The notes under the pieces were generated by a model, which did no database searches, was not told the DNA's origin, and saw only the letters and a program-made list of their open reading frames with translations. A stretch of DNA of 64,000 bases, from assembly GCA_963832895.1 (NCBI GenBank), contig CAWHVQ010000008.1:310001-374000 (forward strand), given 5' to 3'. The position numbers and the translations under genes were made by a program. Origin of the DNA: JAMXLO01 sp963832895. Lineage in GTDB: Bacteria > Pseudomonadota > Alphaproteobacteria > Acetobacterales > Acetobacteraceae. This document shows positions 49,725 through 60,271 of this stretch, piece after piece. The stretch's first letter is position 1. Every line of letters begins with the position of its first letter.

Positions 49725-51084
49725 TCAACCGACCTTCAGCAATTGGATCAACGGGGTAACGTTCGCAACAGTACGGAAGTCGTGGATCAGGCCGAGGCTT
49801 GCCTCCATCTTCCATTCGTCCAGGCCCGAGCTGGAAACCAGCCTGCGGGTACTTAGTATCGACGTCGCTCCACGCGATCCCGAGCGTGGCAGCACCCTTC
49901 GGCACAAACACCGTGTTCGTTACCGATCGACCGTCATGCGTGCGGATGGCTACCGTCGCGCCCTGTCGATACCGCGGATCGGCCGGCATTTCGCTGACGC
50001 GAACGCGATCGATCAACTGGTGGATCATCGGATCAGCGATCTTCTCGGCGCTTGCGTGATGCCACGAAAATGCGTGGTCGGCGACGGCAGCCGCGGCGAA
50101 ATAAGCCGGACTGTGCGCCATGTCGATCAGGTCAGCAGGATGCAGAGGACCACTCAGCGTCGTCATGCCAGGCCGTGAGATGGTTATGCTCTCAACGTCC
50201 GCCGCACCGACATTTCCCTCACAGGCGGCATTGGCAGCGGCCTCGGCAAACGCGTGGTACGGATGTCCGCCCGGCACCAGCTTGATCGCCATATCGGTGC
50301 AGATATCCCAGCTCTCGCCGAACCCATGCGTCGCGGTCGCGGCAGCCTCTGCACCATCGGTGCCGCCGAACGCTTCGAAGAAGCCGTGCCGCGCCTCCAG
50401 CACGCTCTCCTCGCATGAATAGCCGCGCTGCGCCGCCAGTGCCGCGTTCACTCCGAGCATCACCGCAAGTCCGGCATGATACTCGCGCGCGACAGAGGTG
50501 TTTGCCGCGGTTGCCAGCCCGCCGATCGATGTCGCCGACAAGGCGATCGCCTGCGCCATCTGCGCCGCGTCGAGTTGCAGCAGACGCGCCGCCGCGACAG
50601 AGGCAGCGAACACCGCGCCGAGGCAGCCGTGAAAGCCACGCTCGCGGAAGCCAGGCGTGATGGCTTCGCCGATCCGTCCCGCCGCCTCATAGCCGCAGAC
50701 GATCGCTGTCAGCACCGCCTCGCCATCGGCGCCGTTGCGTTCGGCAATCGCCAGCGACGTCGCGGTGAGCGGCGTCCCGGCATGAATGATGTTGCGCAGA
50801 TCGCTGTCATCGGACGCAGCGGCGTCGCTCATCACCGCATTGACCTGCGCAGCATCGGCGATCGGCACGCGCGCCCCGTGGTCGAACCAGATCGACGCGT
50901 CCTCCCGTCCGCCGCGCTCGTGCGCCAGGTCACGGATGATGCCTGCCGAGACGATCTGCCTCCCCGCCGCGGCGCTGGCGATCGTGCTGGCGATCAGCAT
51001 CGCCGCGTGGTCGAGCGCGCGCGGCGGTAGATCGCTTGCGGCGGTACCGGCGAGAAAGTCGGCAAGCTGACGGGCAACGGTCAT
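49725..51084 (-). CDS. MmgE/PrpD family protein (frameshifted near 49848)
   Basis: A 2-methylcitrate-dehydratase-like (MmgE/PrpD) protein of about 452 residues. Signatures are SDAAASDDSDLRNIIHAGTP, RGFHGCLGAVFAASVAAARL and HGFFEAFGGTDGAE. The frame is lost after SDVDTKY; removing one G at plus 49847-49849 (gcGGGTACtt) restores RRLVSSSGLDEWKMEA and the true end FRTVANVTPLIQLLKVG. ATG 51084 has an aggag site. It is encoded just before a CaiB transferase. Members dehydrate or isomerise organic acids. Confidence 0.82.
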
Positions 51085-51181
51085 CGTCGTGCTCCTGCGG
51101 TCCCCCCGCAGCATAGAACGGGTTTGACCAGACCGTGGAATTCTCCCAGCCTACACGTCGCCTAGAAGGAGGAGAACGGCC

Positions 51182-51538
51182 ATGAGCTTCACTGTTCAGC
51201 ACGTACATCTGAAGACCCCGGACCCGCAGAAGACCGCGCAGTTTTACATCGACAATTTTGGCGCGACGCTGAAGGGCGACATCCCCGGTCGCGGCGTGCG
51301 CGTCGATCTGCACGGCGTGCAGCTTAACATAACCACGCTGATCTCGGTACAGAACCACGAACAGCACTACGGCATCGAGCACATGGCGCTGGATACCGAC
51401 GACTACGCCGGCACGCTCGCACGGCTTCGCAAAAACGGCGCGCGCATCCTCGAAGAGCTGCCGGTCAACAATGGCCGCCATGTCTGCTTCGTGGAGTGCC
51501 CCGACGGGGCGCAGATGGAGGTTATCGAAAGGACGTAG
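51182..51538 (+). CDS. VOC family protein (glyoxalase/bleomycin resistance fold)
   Basis: A 118-residue single VOC protein. VQHVHLKTPDPQKTAQFYID and YGIEHMALDTDDY carry His ligands, and FVECPDGAQMEVIE carries the Glu. It may be an isomerase, dioxygenase or lyase. An aaggaggag site precedes it. It is on the opposite strand to the MmgE gene, separated by 97 bases, and convergent with ftsK. Confidence 0.8.
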   Translation: MSFTVQHVHLKTPDPQKTAQFYIDNFGATLKGDIPGRGVRVDLHGVQLNITTLISVQNHEQHYGIEHMALDTDDYAGTLARLRKNGARILEELPVNNGRHVCFVECPDGAQMEVIERT

Positions 51539-51597
51539 TCAGCGCGAGCGCGGCCGCCGAGCCTGCAGTTGGTGGCCGCGCTCAGGCGCTGGAGCTG

Positions 51598-53937
51598 CTA
51601 ATCCTCGTCAGCCGGTACCCGCCGGATCAGCACCTCTCGCTTGCCAACGTGGTTGGCAGGTCCGACCACGCCCTCCTTCTCCATCTGCTCGATCAGCTTG
51701 GCGGCGCGGTTGTAGCCGATGTTCAGATGGCGCTGGATGAAGCTGGTGCTTGCCTTGCCCTCGCGCGCCACCACTGAGACCGCCTGGTCGTACAGGCCCT
51801 TCTCGCCGTCGCCCATCGCGCCCAGCCCCGGCAGCATCGAAGCACCGTCATCGTCGGTCGGCTCGGTGACCTCTTCCAGATACGCCGGCTCGCCCTGCTC
51901 GCGCAGGAACTCCACGACCTTCTCCACTTCCTCGTCCGACACAAAGGGACCATGCACACGGGTGATACGCCCGCCGCCCGCCATGTACAGCATGTCCCCC
52001 ATGCCGAGCAGCTGCTCGGCTCCCTGCTCACCAAGGATGGTGCGGCTGTCGAACTTGCTGATCACCTGGAAGCTGATGCGCGTGGGGAAGTTGGCCTTGA
52101 TCGTGCCGGTGATCACATCGACCGACGGCCGCTGCGTCGCCATGATGACGTGGATGCCTGCGGCGCGCGCCATTTGTGCGAGACGCTGCACGGCGGCCTC
52201 GATCTCCTTCCCCGCCACCATCATCAGGTCTGCCATCTCGTCCACGACCACCACAATCAGCGGCAGCGGCTCCAGCACGAGCGGCTGGTCCTCGAACGTG
52301 GGCCGGCTGGTGTCGGGATCGAACCCGGTCTGCACCCGCCGTGTTACGACCTCGCCCTTCTCCCGCGCCTCCGCGACGCGGTCGTTGTAGCCGCTCAGAT
52401 TCCGGACACCGAGCTGGCTCATCGCGCGATAGCGCCGCTCCATCTCCCGGACTGTCCATTTAAGGGCCGTCACGGCCTTGGCCGGTTCGGTCACCACCGG
52501 GGCCATGAGATGCGGTATGCCCTCGTACATCGAAAGCTCCAGCATCTTCGGGTCGATCAGGATCAACCGGCACTGATCGGGCGAGTGGCGATACAGCAGC
52601 GACAGGATCATCGCGTTGACACCCACCGACTTGCCCGAGCCGGTGGTGCCCGCGATCATCAGGTGAGGCATCCGCGCGAGATCGGCGAAGAGCGGCGCGC
52701 CATTAATCTCCTTGCCGAGCGCGAGCGTCAGCCGGCCGCCGTGCCTTTGCAGTTCGTCGGAGGACAGGATCTCGGAGAGAAACACCGTTTCGCGCTTCGC
52801 ATTCGGCACCTCGATGCCGATCACGTTGCGACCCGACACGGTGGCGATGCGCACCGCGGTGACTGACAGGCTGCGCGCCACGTCGTCCGCCAAGCCGATG
52901 ACCCGGGCGCTTCGGATGCCAGGCGCCGGCTCGAGTTCGTAAAGCGTGACGACGGGGCCGGGACGGATTTCGACGATGCTGCCCTGCACGCCATAGTCCG
53001 CGAGCACCGACTCGAGCAGCCGGGCGTTCGCCTGCAGTGCCTCCTCGCTGGGGCCAGACGATGCGCGAGCCGGTGCCGGCTTCAGCAACGATAGCGGCGG
53101 AAAACGCCAGCCGCCCTCCGGCAGCGGCAGGCTCTCCTGCCGCGGACGCCGCGGGGATGGGACGGGACGAGTGGTGCGTGCCACCACCGGTGGCGGTTCA
53201 TCCATCGCCGGCACCACCCGCGTCGCGGCCGGCGGGTCGCGACGCACGACTGGGCCTGGATCGCTGTGAAAATGCAGCCAGCGGAGCCACGGCATCGGCA
53301 CTCGACGCAGCGTGGCCAGCCGCGCACCTCGGCGCGCGACGCGCCCGGCGGTGCGCCACTCGGTGGCCGAGAGCCCAAGCGCCAGAAGTGTCAGCGTCCC
53401 GGCAAGCGCCAAGCCTATCGACCACATCATGAGCGCGCCGACCGGACCCAGCACGCGGTGCCCGACCGCAAGGCCGACCGAAGCCAGTAGCCGCCCGATC
53501 GCGCCGCCTAGTCCTGCGACCGTGGGCCAGGCGAGTGTCGGCGGCGTCGGCAAGCCGGCAAACACCGCAGCGAGCACCGGCAGCGCCGTCAGCATCGCGG
53601 CAAGCCGCGCAGCCACGCTTCCCAGTCCGCGGCGCGACGCGATCCGCCATGCCCACGCAAGCATCGTGAGCCCCGGCAACGCTCCCGCTACCCCGAAGCC
53701 CTGCAGCAACAGGTCCGCCAGTACCGCACCGACCGGCCCTGCCAGGTTGCCGGCATGGCGCGAGGTCGCCGTGTTCAGCGATGGGTCGCGCGGATCGTAG
53801 CAGGCGAGCGCCACCAGCAGTGCGAGGCCCAGCAGCCCGAGCACCAACCCGGTCAACTCCGCTGACCGCTGCTCGAACATTGCACGGATGGTTGGTGAGG
53901 CGAGGCGGCGTGTTTCAACTGTCCTGGCGGTCGCCAT
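51598..53937 (-). CDS. ftsK: DNA translocase FtsK
   Basis: A 779-residue septal DNA pump. Four N-terminal membrane helices are followed by a Pro/Arg-rich linker (about residues 220-300) and an alpha/beta motor domain. Walker A, IAGTTGSGKSVGVNAMI, lies near residues 427-443; Walker B is LIVVVVDEMADLM. The C-terminal gamma winged helix, with ASTSFIQRHLNIGYNRAAKL, recognises orientation sequences. It coordinates chromosome segregation at division. The linker is short compared with E. coli. Start ATG 53937. Confidence 0.95.
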   Translation of the reverse strand: MATARTVETRRLASPTIRAMFEQRSAELTGLVLGLLGLALLVALACYDPRDPSLNTATSRHAGNLAGPVGAVLADLLLQGFGVAGALPGLTMLAWAWRIASRRGLGSVAARLAAMLTALPVLAAVFAGLPTPPTLAWPTVAGLGGAIGRLLASVGLAVGHRVLGPVGALMMWSIGLALAGTLTLLALGLSATEWRTAGRVARRGARLATLRRVPMPWLRWLHFHSDPGPVVRRDPPAATRVVPAMDEPPPVVARTTRPVPSPRRPRQESLPLPEGGWRFPPLSLLKPAPARASSGPSEEALQANARLLESVLADYGVQGSIVEIRPGPVVTLYELEPAPGIRSARVIGLADDVARSLSVTAVRIATVSGRNVIGIEVPNAKRETVFLSEILSSDELQRHGGRLTLALGKEINGAPLFADLARMPHLMIAGTTGSGKSVGVNAMILSLLYRHSPDQCRLILIDPKMLELSMYEGIPHLMAPVVTEPAKAVTALKWTVREMERRYRAMSQLGVRNLSGYNDRVAEAREKGEVVTRRVQTGFDPDTSRPTFEDQPLVLEPLPLIVVVVDEMADLMMVAGKEIEAAVQRLAQMARAAGIHVIMATQRPSVDVITGTIKANFPTRISFQVISKFDSRTILGEQGAEQLLGMGDMLYMAGGGRITRVHGPFVSDEEVEKVVEFLREQGEPAYLEEVTEPTDDDGASMLPGLGAMGDGEKGLYDQAVSVVAREGKASTSFIQRHLNIGYNRAAKLIEQMEKEGVVGPANHVGKREVLIRRVPADED

Positions 53938-54056
53938 GCGAATCCGGGCCCTTCGGGGTTCGAGCTTTGGTGCAACTATATGCTGGAAACACCTGATCGC
54001 TAAAGCGGCATTGCCACGGCTTGCCGGCGGTGTGTCTCAGGCGCCACTGTGCTGAC

Positions 54057-55337
54057 GTGACCGAGCGATTGACGGCAGAGGTGTGCATCATCGGAGCCGG
54101 CCCAGTGGGCGGGGCGCTGGCGTGCCGACTGGCTGCCGCCGGTATCTCCACCGTGGTGGTGGACCGTGCCGCCCTGCCGCCGATGGAGCACCCGGCGTTC
54201 GATGGGCGCGCCTACGCCATCGCCGCCGGCTCGCGCCGCCTGCTTCAGGAGGCTGGCGTGTGGGACGCGCTGGCCGAGGTGGCCTGCCCCATCCGCGACA
54301 TACGGGTGAGCGATGGCCGCCTCGGTGGCGCGGCCTCGCCGCTGCACCTGCATTTCGACCACCGCGAGGCGGGCGACACCGCGGGTGCATTCGGCGAAAT
54401 GGTGGAGGCCCGGAGCCTGCGTGTGGCGCTGAACGCGCGCATGCACGCATTGCCCGCACTGCGCGTGTTCGCGCCGGCGACAGCCGAGGTGGACCGGCGC
54501 GACGACGGTGCCACGGTGCAGATCGGAGGCGGCTCCAGCATCGACTGCCGGTTGGTCGTGGCAGCAGAGGGGCGGAACTCACCGCTCCGTCGTTCGGCCG
54601 GAATCCCGGTCACGCATCTTGCTTACGATCAGACCGGCATCGTTTGCGCGATCAGCCACCAGCGACCACATCACAACACGGCGCTCGAGCACTTCCTGCC
54701 GTCCGGGCCGTTCGCTCAATTGCCCATGTGCGCCAGCACAGACGCGCTGGAAGGCGGCGCGCCCAACATGTCCGCCATAGTGTGGACCGAGCGCACCAGG
54801 ATCGCACAGCGCATGCTTGCGCTCGATGACGCTGGCCTTGCCAAGGCGATCGGCCGCCGACTCGGTGACGGACTCGGTGCGCTTCAGGTGGTGGGACGTC
54901 GTTGGAGCTATCCACTCGGGGCGCTGCATGCGCATCGCTACCATGACACGCGTCTGGCGCTAGTCGGCGATGCGGCGCACACAATCCACCCGATCGCCGG
55001 GCAGGGTCTCAATCTTGGCTTCCGCGACGCGATGGCGCTTGCGGATCTGGTGATTGAGGCGTCACGCCGTGGCGAGGATTGCGGTGCCCCCGATCTGCTG
55101 CGCTGCTACCAGCGCCGGCGGCGGCCGGACAACCTGCTTATGCTGGCGGCCACTGATGCGCTCGATCGGCTGTTCAGCAACGACAATCCGCTCTTGCGGC
55201 TGGCACGCGATGTCGGCATTGCGGCGGTGCATCGCGCATCGCCACTGAAACGGCTGTTCATGCGCCAAGCGATGGGCGCGCCGCTGTTGTCACGCGGCGC
55301 GGACGGTCGCCAGGAACTCATCGACGTCGCGCCGTAG
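54057..55337 (+). CDS. UbiH/VisC-family FAD-dependent hydroxylase
   Basis: A 426-residue flavoprotein monooxygenase. CIIGAGPVGGALACRLAAAG is the FAD loop, and LVGDAAHTIHPIAGQGLNLG is the class-A hydroxylase motif. Members hydroxylate the ubiquinone ring. GTG 54057 gives the usual short N-terminus. Its last 48 bases overlap the convergent chemoreceptor gene. The exact ubi position hydroxylated cannot be told. Confidence 0.88.
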   Translation: MTERLTAEVCIIGAGPVGGALACRLAAAGISTVVVDRAALPPMEHPAFDGRAYAIAAGSRRLLQEAGVWDALAEVACPIRDIRVSDGRLGGAASPLHLHFDHREAGDTAGAFGEMVEARSLRVALNARMHALPALRVFAPATAEVDRRDDGATVQIGGGSSIDCRLVVAAEGRNSPLRRSAGIPVTHLAYDQTGIVCAISHQRPHHNTALEHFLPSGPFAQLPMCASTDALEGGAPNMSAIVWTERTRIAQRMLALDDAGLAKAIGRRLGDGLGALQVVGRRWSYPLGALHAHRYHDTRLALVGDAAHTIHPIAGQGLNLGFRDAMALADLVIEASRRGEDCGAPDLLRCYQRRRRPDNLLMLAATDALDRLFSNDNPLLRLARDVGIAAVHRASPLKRLFMRQAMGAPLLSRGADGRQELIDVAP

Positions 55338-57314
55338 CGTCTCGGCCTGCTTCGATAGCTCGCCCGCCGCACCGAGCACCTGGGTCGCCGCTGCGCCGGT
55401 GTCGCTGGCGGCGCGGCTGACACCCTCGATGTTGGTCGCGATATCGCTGGTGCCCTGAGCAGCCTGGTGCACGTTGCTGGCGATTTCGCGCGTCGCGGCA
55501 CCCTGCTCCTCCACCGCGGAAGCGATCGTCGTGGCGATCTCGCTCATCTGCCGGATTGTCGTGCCGATGCTGCGAATGGCCTCCACGGTCTGGCCGGTCG
55601 AACCCTGGATTTCGCTGATCTGCGCCCTGATCTCCTCGGTCGCCTTGGCAGTCTGGTTGGCGAGCGACTTGACCTCGCTGGCGACGACCGCAAACCCCTT
55701 GCCGGCATCACCCGCACGCGCCGCCTCGATCGTGGCGTTGAGGGCCAGCAGGTTGGTCTGGCCGGCGATCGTCTCGATCAACTGCACCACATCGCCGATG
55801 CGCTGCGCTGTCTTGGCAAGCCCCTCGACGGTCGCATTGGTCTTGTCCGCCTCGATCACGGCCTGCCCGGCGATTTTCGAAGAATGCTCCACCTGCTGGC
55901 CAATCTCGCGCACCGACGCCGACAGCTCCTCGGCGGATGACGCGACGGTCTGCACATTGGCCGACGCCTCCTCGACCGAGGCAGCTACTGCGGTCGCCTG
56001 ATGCGTTGCCTGCTCGGCGGTCTGCGTCATCGCCTGAGCGGACGATTGCATTTCGGTGGCCTGCGAGGCGACCGAATTGACCACACCCTTGATGCCAGCC
56101 TCGAAGGTGTCCGCCAGCCGCAGCATACCAGTCTTGCGTTCCTTCTCTGCGTCAGCCTTGTTCCGCTCGGTCTCCTCGCGCAGACGGTCGGCCTCGATCA
56201 TGTTGTTCTTGAACACCTGGACGGTGTTGGCCATCTGGCCGATCTCGTCCTTGCGGCCGACGCCCGGGATTTCGACCGTCTTATCGCCCCCGGCGAGCGC
56301 GCGCATAGCGGCGCACATTCTGACCACCGGGCGCGAGATGCCGCGCCCGATCAGCCAGGCAAGCACCATACCCGCAGCCAATCCGGCGAATCCCAGCCAC
56401 ATGACCAGCGATTCACCGTTGCCGGTGACTGACTGCGCTGCCCTCTCGGTCACGGCCTGTTCGGCGAGATTGCTGTCCCTCGCCTTGACGGCGTTCTCGC
56501 CCAACGTCGTGCCCGCCTCCTTCATGACGCCGTTCACCAGTGTGATCTGATCGGAGTCCAGGCTAGCGGCACGCGTGAAGGCTGCCTGATAGGTATCGAT
56601 CAGTTTCGTCTCCGCTGCTGCCGGAGCATTCACATCCGTGCCCTTGGTCGCGGCGTCGATCTGCGCCAGCGTGTGCCGCAGCGTCTCGAATGTCTGCGCG
56701 GCAGATTTCGCTGCCGCCTCATCGTGTCGACCCAGGCGCTTGTTCACATCCAGCCGCGCCAGCAGGCTCAAGCGCCGGCCTTCGATCGCCAATGGCAGCA
56801 AATCGGCGGCGGCCGCCTTATTCGCGCCGGTGATAATTGCGGTGAACCCATCGGTCATCTGTTGGCCAACCGGGTCTAGCACGTCGGTCTCCAGCTTTTC
56901 CTGCTCGAGATTCATGGCGCGCACGCGCTCGAAATTCGCGGCGTAACTCTCGGCCTGCTTCGCGGAATCCTCCAGCAACCGGTGTCGATCCGGATTAATG
57001 ATTTTCGCCAGGCCTGAGGCGATAAGCTGACGCAGCGCCTCACCTTCCTTGACTGCCGCCGCGCCGGTCGCCTCATCATTCGAGAAGACATACTCACGAA
57101 CGAGGCCGCGATATCGCGTCACCTGCAGGTCGATATCCCGGAGGATCCCGGAATTGGCCACCAGCCTGGCGTAGTCGTCGACGGCGCCCGACGCCCGCCC
57201 GAACGCCAGCCAGGCGAGGACCGAGCTTACCGCAAGGATGAACAGAACGACGGCGAAGCCGGCCGCAACCTTGGTGCCGATGGTGCGATCGGAGACAAAC
57301 GACAGGTTGTTCAT
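55290..57314 (-). CDS. Methyl-accepting chemotaxis protein
   Basis: A 674-residue chemoreceptor. TM1 is AGFAVVLFILAVSSVLAWLA (about residues 18-37). A helical sensor region follows to about residue 300, then TM2 FAGLAAGMVLAWLIGRGIS, a HAMP domain and the signalling domain with tip QTNLLALNATIEAARAGDAG. No C-terminal CheR-binding pentapeptide is seen. It senses an unknown ligand in the periplasm and controls CheA. It is transcribed alone. Confidence 0.93.
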   Translation of the reverse strand: MNNLSFVSDRTIGTKVAAGFAVVLFILAVSSVLAWLAFGRASGAVDDYARLVANSGILRDIDLQVTRYRGLVREYVFSNDEATGAAAVKEGEALRQLIASGLAKIINPDRHRLLEDSAKQAESYAANFERVRAMNLEQEKLETDVLDPVGQQMTDGFTAIITGANKAAAADLLPLAIEGRRLSLLARLDVNKRLGRHDEAAAKSAAQTFETLRHTLAQIDAATKGTDVNAPAAAETKLIDTYQAAFTRAASLDSDQITLVNGVMKEAGTTLGENAVKARDSNLAEQAVTERAAQSVTGNGESLVMWLGFAGLAAGMVLAWLIGRGISRPVVRMCAAMRALAGGDKTVEIPGVGRKDEIGQMANTVQVFKNNMIEADRLREETERNKADAEKERKTGMLRLADTFEAGIKGVVNSVASQATEMQSSAQAMTQTAEQATHQATAVAASVEEASANVQTVASSAEELSASVREIGQQVEHSSKIAGQAVIEADKTNATVEGLAKTAQRIGDVVQLIETIAGQTNLLALNATIEAARAGDAGKGFAVVASEVKSLANQTAKATEEIRAQISEIQGSTGQTVEAIRSIGTTIRQMSEIATTIASAVEEQGAATREIASNVHQAAQGTSDIATNIEGVSRAASDTGAAATQVLGAAGELSKQAETLRRDVDEFLATVRAA

Positions 57315-57479
57315 AGCTGGAAACCTCCGACCCGACGACGGGACGATTGCAGCGAGGGACGCCGGTTGGTCCGTGCCTCGCTGCCGCGGCGGCGAATGTC
57401 GCCGTGGGCGGGTAAAGATTTGGCTAACGGCGACCGGGGCAGCTATCTTCGCCGCAGATCGACCGACCAGGAGAGACAG

Positions 57480-58451
57480 ATGGCGCCGAAGATCCTGCTG
57501 ACCGACAATCCGCTGAGTGCCATGGACATCGCCCGCGAACTGGCGCCATCCGGTTTCGACACGGTGATCGCGCGGGTGGGCAGTTCCGAGTTCAACGCAG
57601 CACTGGCGGATGCCGAGTACATCGTCGGCCTTGGTGAAGTGAAGATGGACGATGCGTTCTATAAGTCAGCACCGAAGCTGAGGCTGGTACAGTTGCTGAG
57701 CGCCGGCTACGACCGCGTCGATATCGAGGCCGCGCGCCGAGCCGGCGTTCCCGTGTGCAACAACGGCGGAGCCAACGCGATCGCTGTGGCCGAGCACGCG
57801 ATGCTGCTGATGCTGGCGGTATGTCGCCGGCTGACCTGGCTGCATGAGATGGTGAAGTCCGGCCGTTGGCGCGGCAACGATGTGGCCAGCGTGCGGCTCT
57901 ACGAACTGCACGGGCGCACGCTGGGGATCATCGGACTTGGCAATATCGGCAAGAAGGTCGCGCGACTGGCGCAGGGCTTCGGCATGGCGGTGCAGTATTT
58001 CGACATTGCACGGCTCAGCGAGGATGCGGCCGACACGCTTGGGGTAAAATTCCGCCTCTTCAACGAGGTGCTGCGCACGTCAGACATCGTGTCGCTGCAT
58101 GTTCCCCTGATCCCGGCTACCCGCCACATGATGGGGGCGGCGCAGTTTCGGCTTATGAAGCCCTCGGCCTATCTGATCAACACCTGCCGTGGCCCGGTGG
58201 TGGACGAACCCGCGCTGTATGAGGCGCTGACCAGCGGCACGATCGCCGGCGCCGGGTTGGACGTGTTCGACCAGGAGCCGCCGCCGGCAAACAATCCGTT
58301 GTTCACCTTGGACAATGTGATTTTGACACCACACTACGCGGGGCCGACCTGGGACAATCAGTCCGCGCGGTTCCGCAACGGGTTCGATAATGTGGAGCGC
58401 GTGGCGCGCGGCGAGAAGCCGCTTTGGGTGATCCCTGAGCTGCGGGAGTAA
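57480..58451 (+). CDS. D-isomer 2-hydroxyacid dehydrogenase
   Basis: A 323-residue NAD-dependent dehydrogenase. The Rossmann loop is LGIIGLGNIGKKVARLAQ, and INTCRGPVVDEPALYEAL and DNVILTPHYAGPTW contain the catalytic residues, including His. ATG 57480 follows a ggagaga site. It reduces a 2-keto acid to a D-hydroxy acid or the reverse. It is convergent with the acyl-CoA-dehydrogenase-like gene, 3 bases from its stop. Confidence 0.9.
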   Translation: MAPKILLTDNPLSAMDIARELAPSGFDTVIARVGSSEFNAALADAEYIVGLGEVKMDDAFYKSAPKLRLVQLLSAGYDRVDIEAARRAGVPVCNNGGANAIAVAEHAMLLMLAVCRRLTWLHEMVKSGRWRGNDVASVRLYELHGRTLGIIGLGNIGKKVARLAQGFGMAVQYFDIARLSEDAADTLGVKFRLFNEVLRTSDIVSLHVPLIPATRHMMGAAQFRLMKPSAYLINTCRGPVVDEPALYEALTSGTIAGAGLDVFDQEPPPANNPLFTLDNVILTPHYAGPTWDNQSARFRNGFDNVERVARGEKPLWVIPELRE

Positions 58452-58454
58452 TCG

Positions 58455-59630
58455 CTACAGGAAGGTTCCCATCGGCTCGATGCCGAGCATGATCTGGCCC
58501 ACCGACTCGAAATGCGCGGTGCGCGACTGGATCTGCTGCGACAGCGTGTGGATGTCGCGGAAGCACCGTTCGAACGTGGTGCCGAGGAAGATCGCATCCG
58601 TTCCTGCGGCCTTGTACGCGTAGTCAGCCACGGCCTCGGCGGTCTGGATGGCAAACGCGCAGGCCAGGCGCACGCGTGCCCGCGCAGGCACGTCGATAAC
58701 CCACGCATCGTCGGCCGACCAGATGCCGGATAGCGTCTCCACCAGAAAGGCACGGGCCGCGCCGAGCCGCGCCTCCATTTTCGCGACGTTCGATTGCACC
58801 ACTGCGTTGTCAGCGAGGCGCACGAGATTGCGCGGCGTCTTCCGCATCGCCAGGTTCTTGAACGCATCGAGCATCGCGCGTGCGATGCCGATCGCGACGC
58901 CGGATACGCCGACCGCATAGAGACCCTGCATCGGATAGGCGTACAACCGACCGGGCTCGCGTCGCAATGACGGATCCTCGCGCGTGCCGCTGAATGCCTC
59001 GGGCACGAACACATCGTTGAGCCGATAGGCGCCAGACATGGTGCCGCGCATGCCGATCACGTTCCAGGTGTCGTCGAGCAGCTCCGCCTGCGAGGCTGGG
59101 CACAGCAGCGTCCGCGCCATGGGCGCGCCAGCAGCATTGAGCCGAAGCGACCCGTCAGGTTCCACCACGTGGCAATGCGCGCCCATCCAGGTGGCCTGAC
59201 GGCAGCCCGAGGCGAAACTCCACGTGCCGCTGACGCGATACCCGCCGGGCACGGCGACCGCCTTCGACTCGTTCGGCGGTCCCCAGGCGACGATGGCACG
59301 AGGGTCCGCGAAGATCGCGCGCATCGCCTCGGGTTGCAGGAACGGCGCGATCAGCGCCGAGCTGTTGGCGACGAACGTGTTCCAGCCGACCGAGCCGTCG
59401 TGGCGGCTGACCTCCTCGATCGCGCGCAGGTAGACCCAGGGTTCCACCTCGTCCCCGTCCACCGAGCGCGGCAACAGCATCCGGCAGAGCCGCGCGCCGT
59501 GCAGTTGCGACAGCAGCGGTTCGGGGATGCGCTGCGTCCGTTCGATCTCATCGACGGCCGCCTCGATTGCGGGACCAAGTTCCCGCGCGCGTGCAACGGG
59601 GTCCACGGACGTCGGTGTGACGAAGTTCAT
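58455..59630 (-). CDS. Acyl-CoA-dehydrogenase-fold flavoprotein (HsaA-type monooxygenase-like)
   Basis: A 391-residue protein of the acyl-CoA dehydrogenase fold. Its N-terminal IEAAVDEIERTQRIPEPLLS and RHDGSVGWNTFVANSS, then GGYRVSGTWSFASGC, match the group-D flavin monooxygenases (HsaA/HpaB-type partner). It lacks the usual catalytic Glu context of true dehydrogenases. It may oxygenate an aromatic compound with a separate reductase. It is divergent from the VOC gene. Confidence 0.8.
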   Translation of the reverse strand: MNFVTPTSVDPVARARELGPAIEAAVDEIERTQRIPEPLLSQLHGARLCRMLLPRSVDGDEVEPWVYLRAIEEVSRHDGSVGWNTFVANSSALIAPFLQPEAMRAIFADPRAIVAWGPPNESKAVAVPGGYRVSGTWSFASGCRQATWMGAHCHVVEPDGSLRLNAAGAPMARTLLCPASQAELLDDTWNVIGMRGTMSGAYRLNDVFVPEAFSGTREDPSLRREPGRLYAYPMQGLYAVGVSGVAIGIARAMLDAFKNLAMRKTPRNLVRLADNAVVQSNVAKMEARLGAARAFLVETLSGIWSADDAWVIDVPARARVRLACAFAIQTAEAVADYAYKAAGTDAIFLGTTFERCFRDIHTLSQQIQSRTAHFESVGQIMLGIEPMGTFL

Positions 59631-59727
59631 GTGCCATTAGCGACGGGGGGCATGGTCGCTGTCAACTTGCCGCCGTGCCCGCAAAGGGCGATGCTCACCC
59701 CAGGCGTCACTGCAAGGAGGAGATTCC

Positions 59728-60255
59728 ATGGCGACCAAGAGCAAAGGCAGAATCCGCCACTTCGCGATTAGTGTTCCCGATCCCTGGGCCGCGGCCGAAT
59801 TCTACAAGCAGGCATTTGGGCTCGAGGAGTTGGGTGAGACCGACGGCAAGCTGGCGGAAGGCGTGTTCCTGACCGACGGCGTGGTGAACTTGGCGCTGCT
59901 GAAGTTCAAGGACGATCACGCGGCACAGGGCACCGGCAAAGATTATGTCGGGTTGCACCATGTCGGCTTCTGGGTCGACGACGCGATCGCGTCCGGCGAG
60001 CAGGTGAAGGCGGTGGGCGCGAAGTGGATCATGGGCGATCCGAACAATCCGGGCGGCTACGAAGTGAAGTACAGCGACCCGAACGGGGTGATCTTCGACA
60101 TTGCCCAGGAGGGTTGGGCCGGCGCGCAGAAGAGCCCCGGCGAGGCGGACAACATTGTGCATCCCAACACGCGCAAGCGCGTGCCGCAGTTCGACGAGCG
60201 GCGCGAACGTGCCCGGACGGACGTCGAAGGCCGCCGTTCCAAGGTGCCTGCGTAG
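59728..60255 (+). CDS. VOC family protein (glyoxalase fold)
   Basis: A 175-residue protein with a VOC domain in the first 130 residues. IRHFAISVPDPWAAAEFYKQ has the first His, GLHHVGFWVDD the second, and YSDPNGVIFDI the third ligand region. A charged tail follows. A caaggaggag site precedes the ATG. It may be a dioxygenase, isomerase or lyase. Substrate unknown. Confidence 0.82.
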   Translation: MATKSKGRIRHFAISVPDPWAAAEFYKQAFGLEELGETDGKLAEGVFLTDGVVNLALLKFKDDHAAQGTGKDYVGLHHVGFWVDDAIASGEQVKAVGAKWIMGDPNNPGGYEVKYSDPNGVIFDIAQEGWAGAQKSPGEADNIVHPNTRKRVPQFDERRERARTDVEGRRSKVPA

Positions 60256-60271
60256 TCCGCAACCCACTCGC

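Noticed and set aside
53940..54056. Possible dif-like site next to ftsK
   Set aside because: The gap holds no 28-base XerCD-type dyad that I can recognise.
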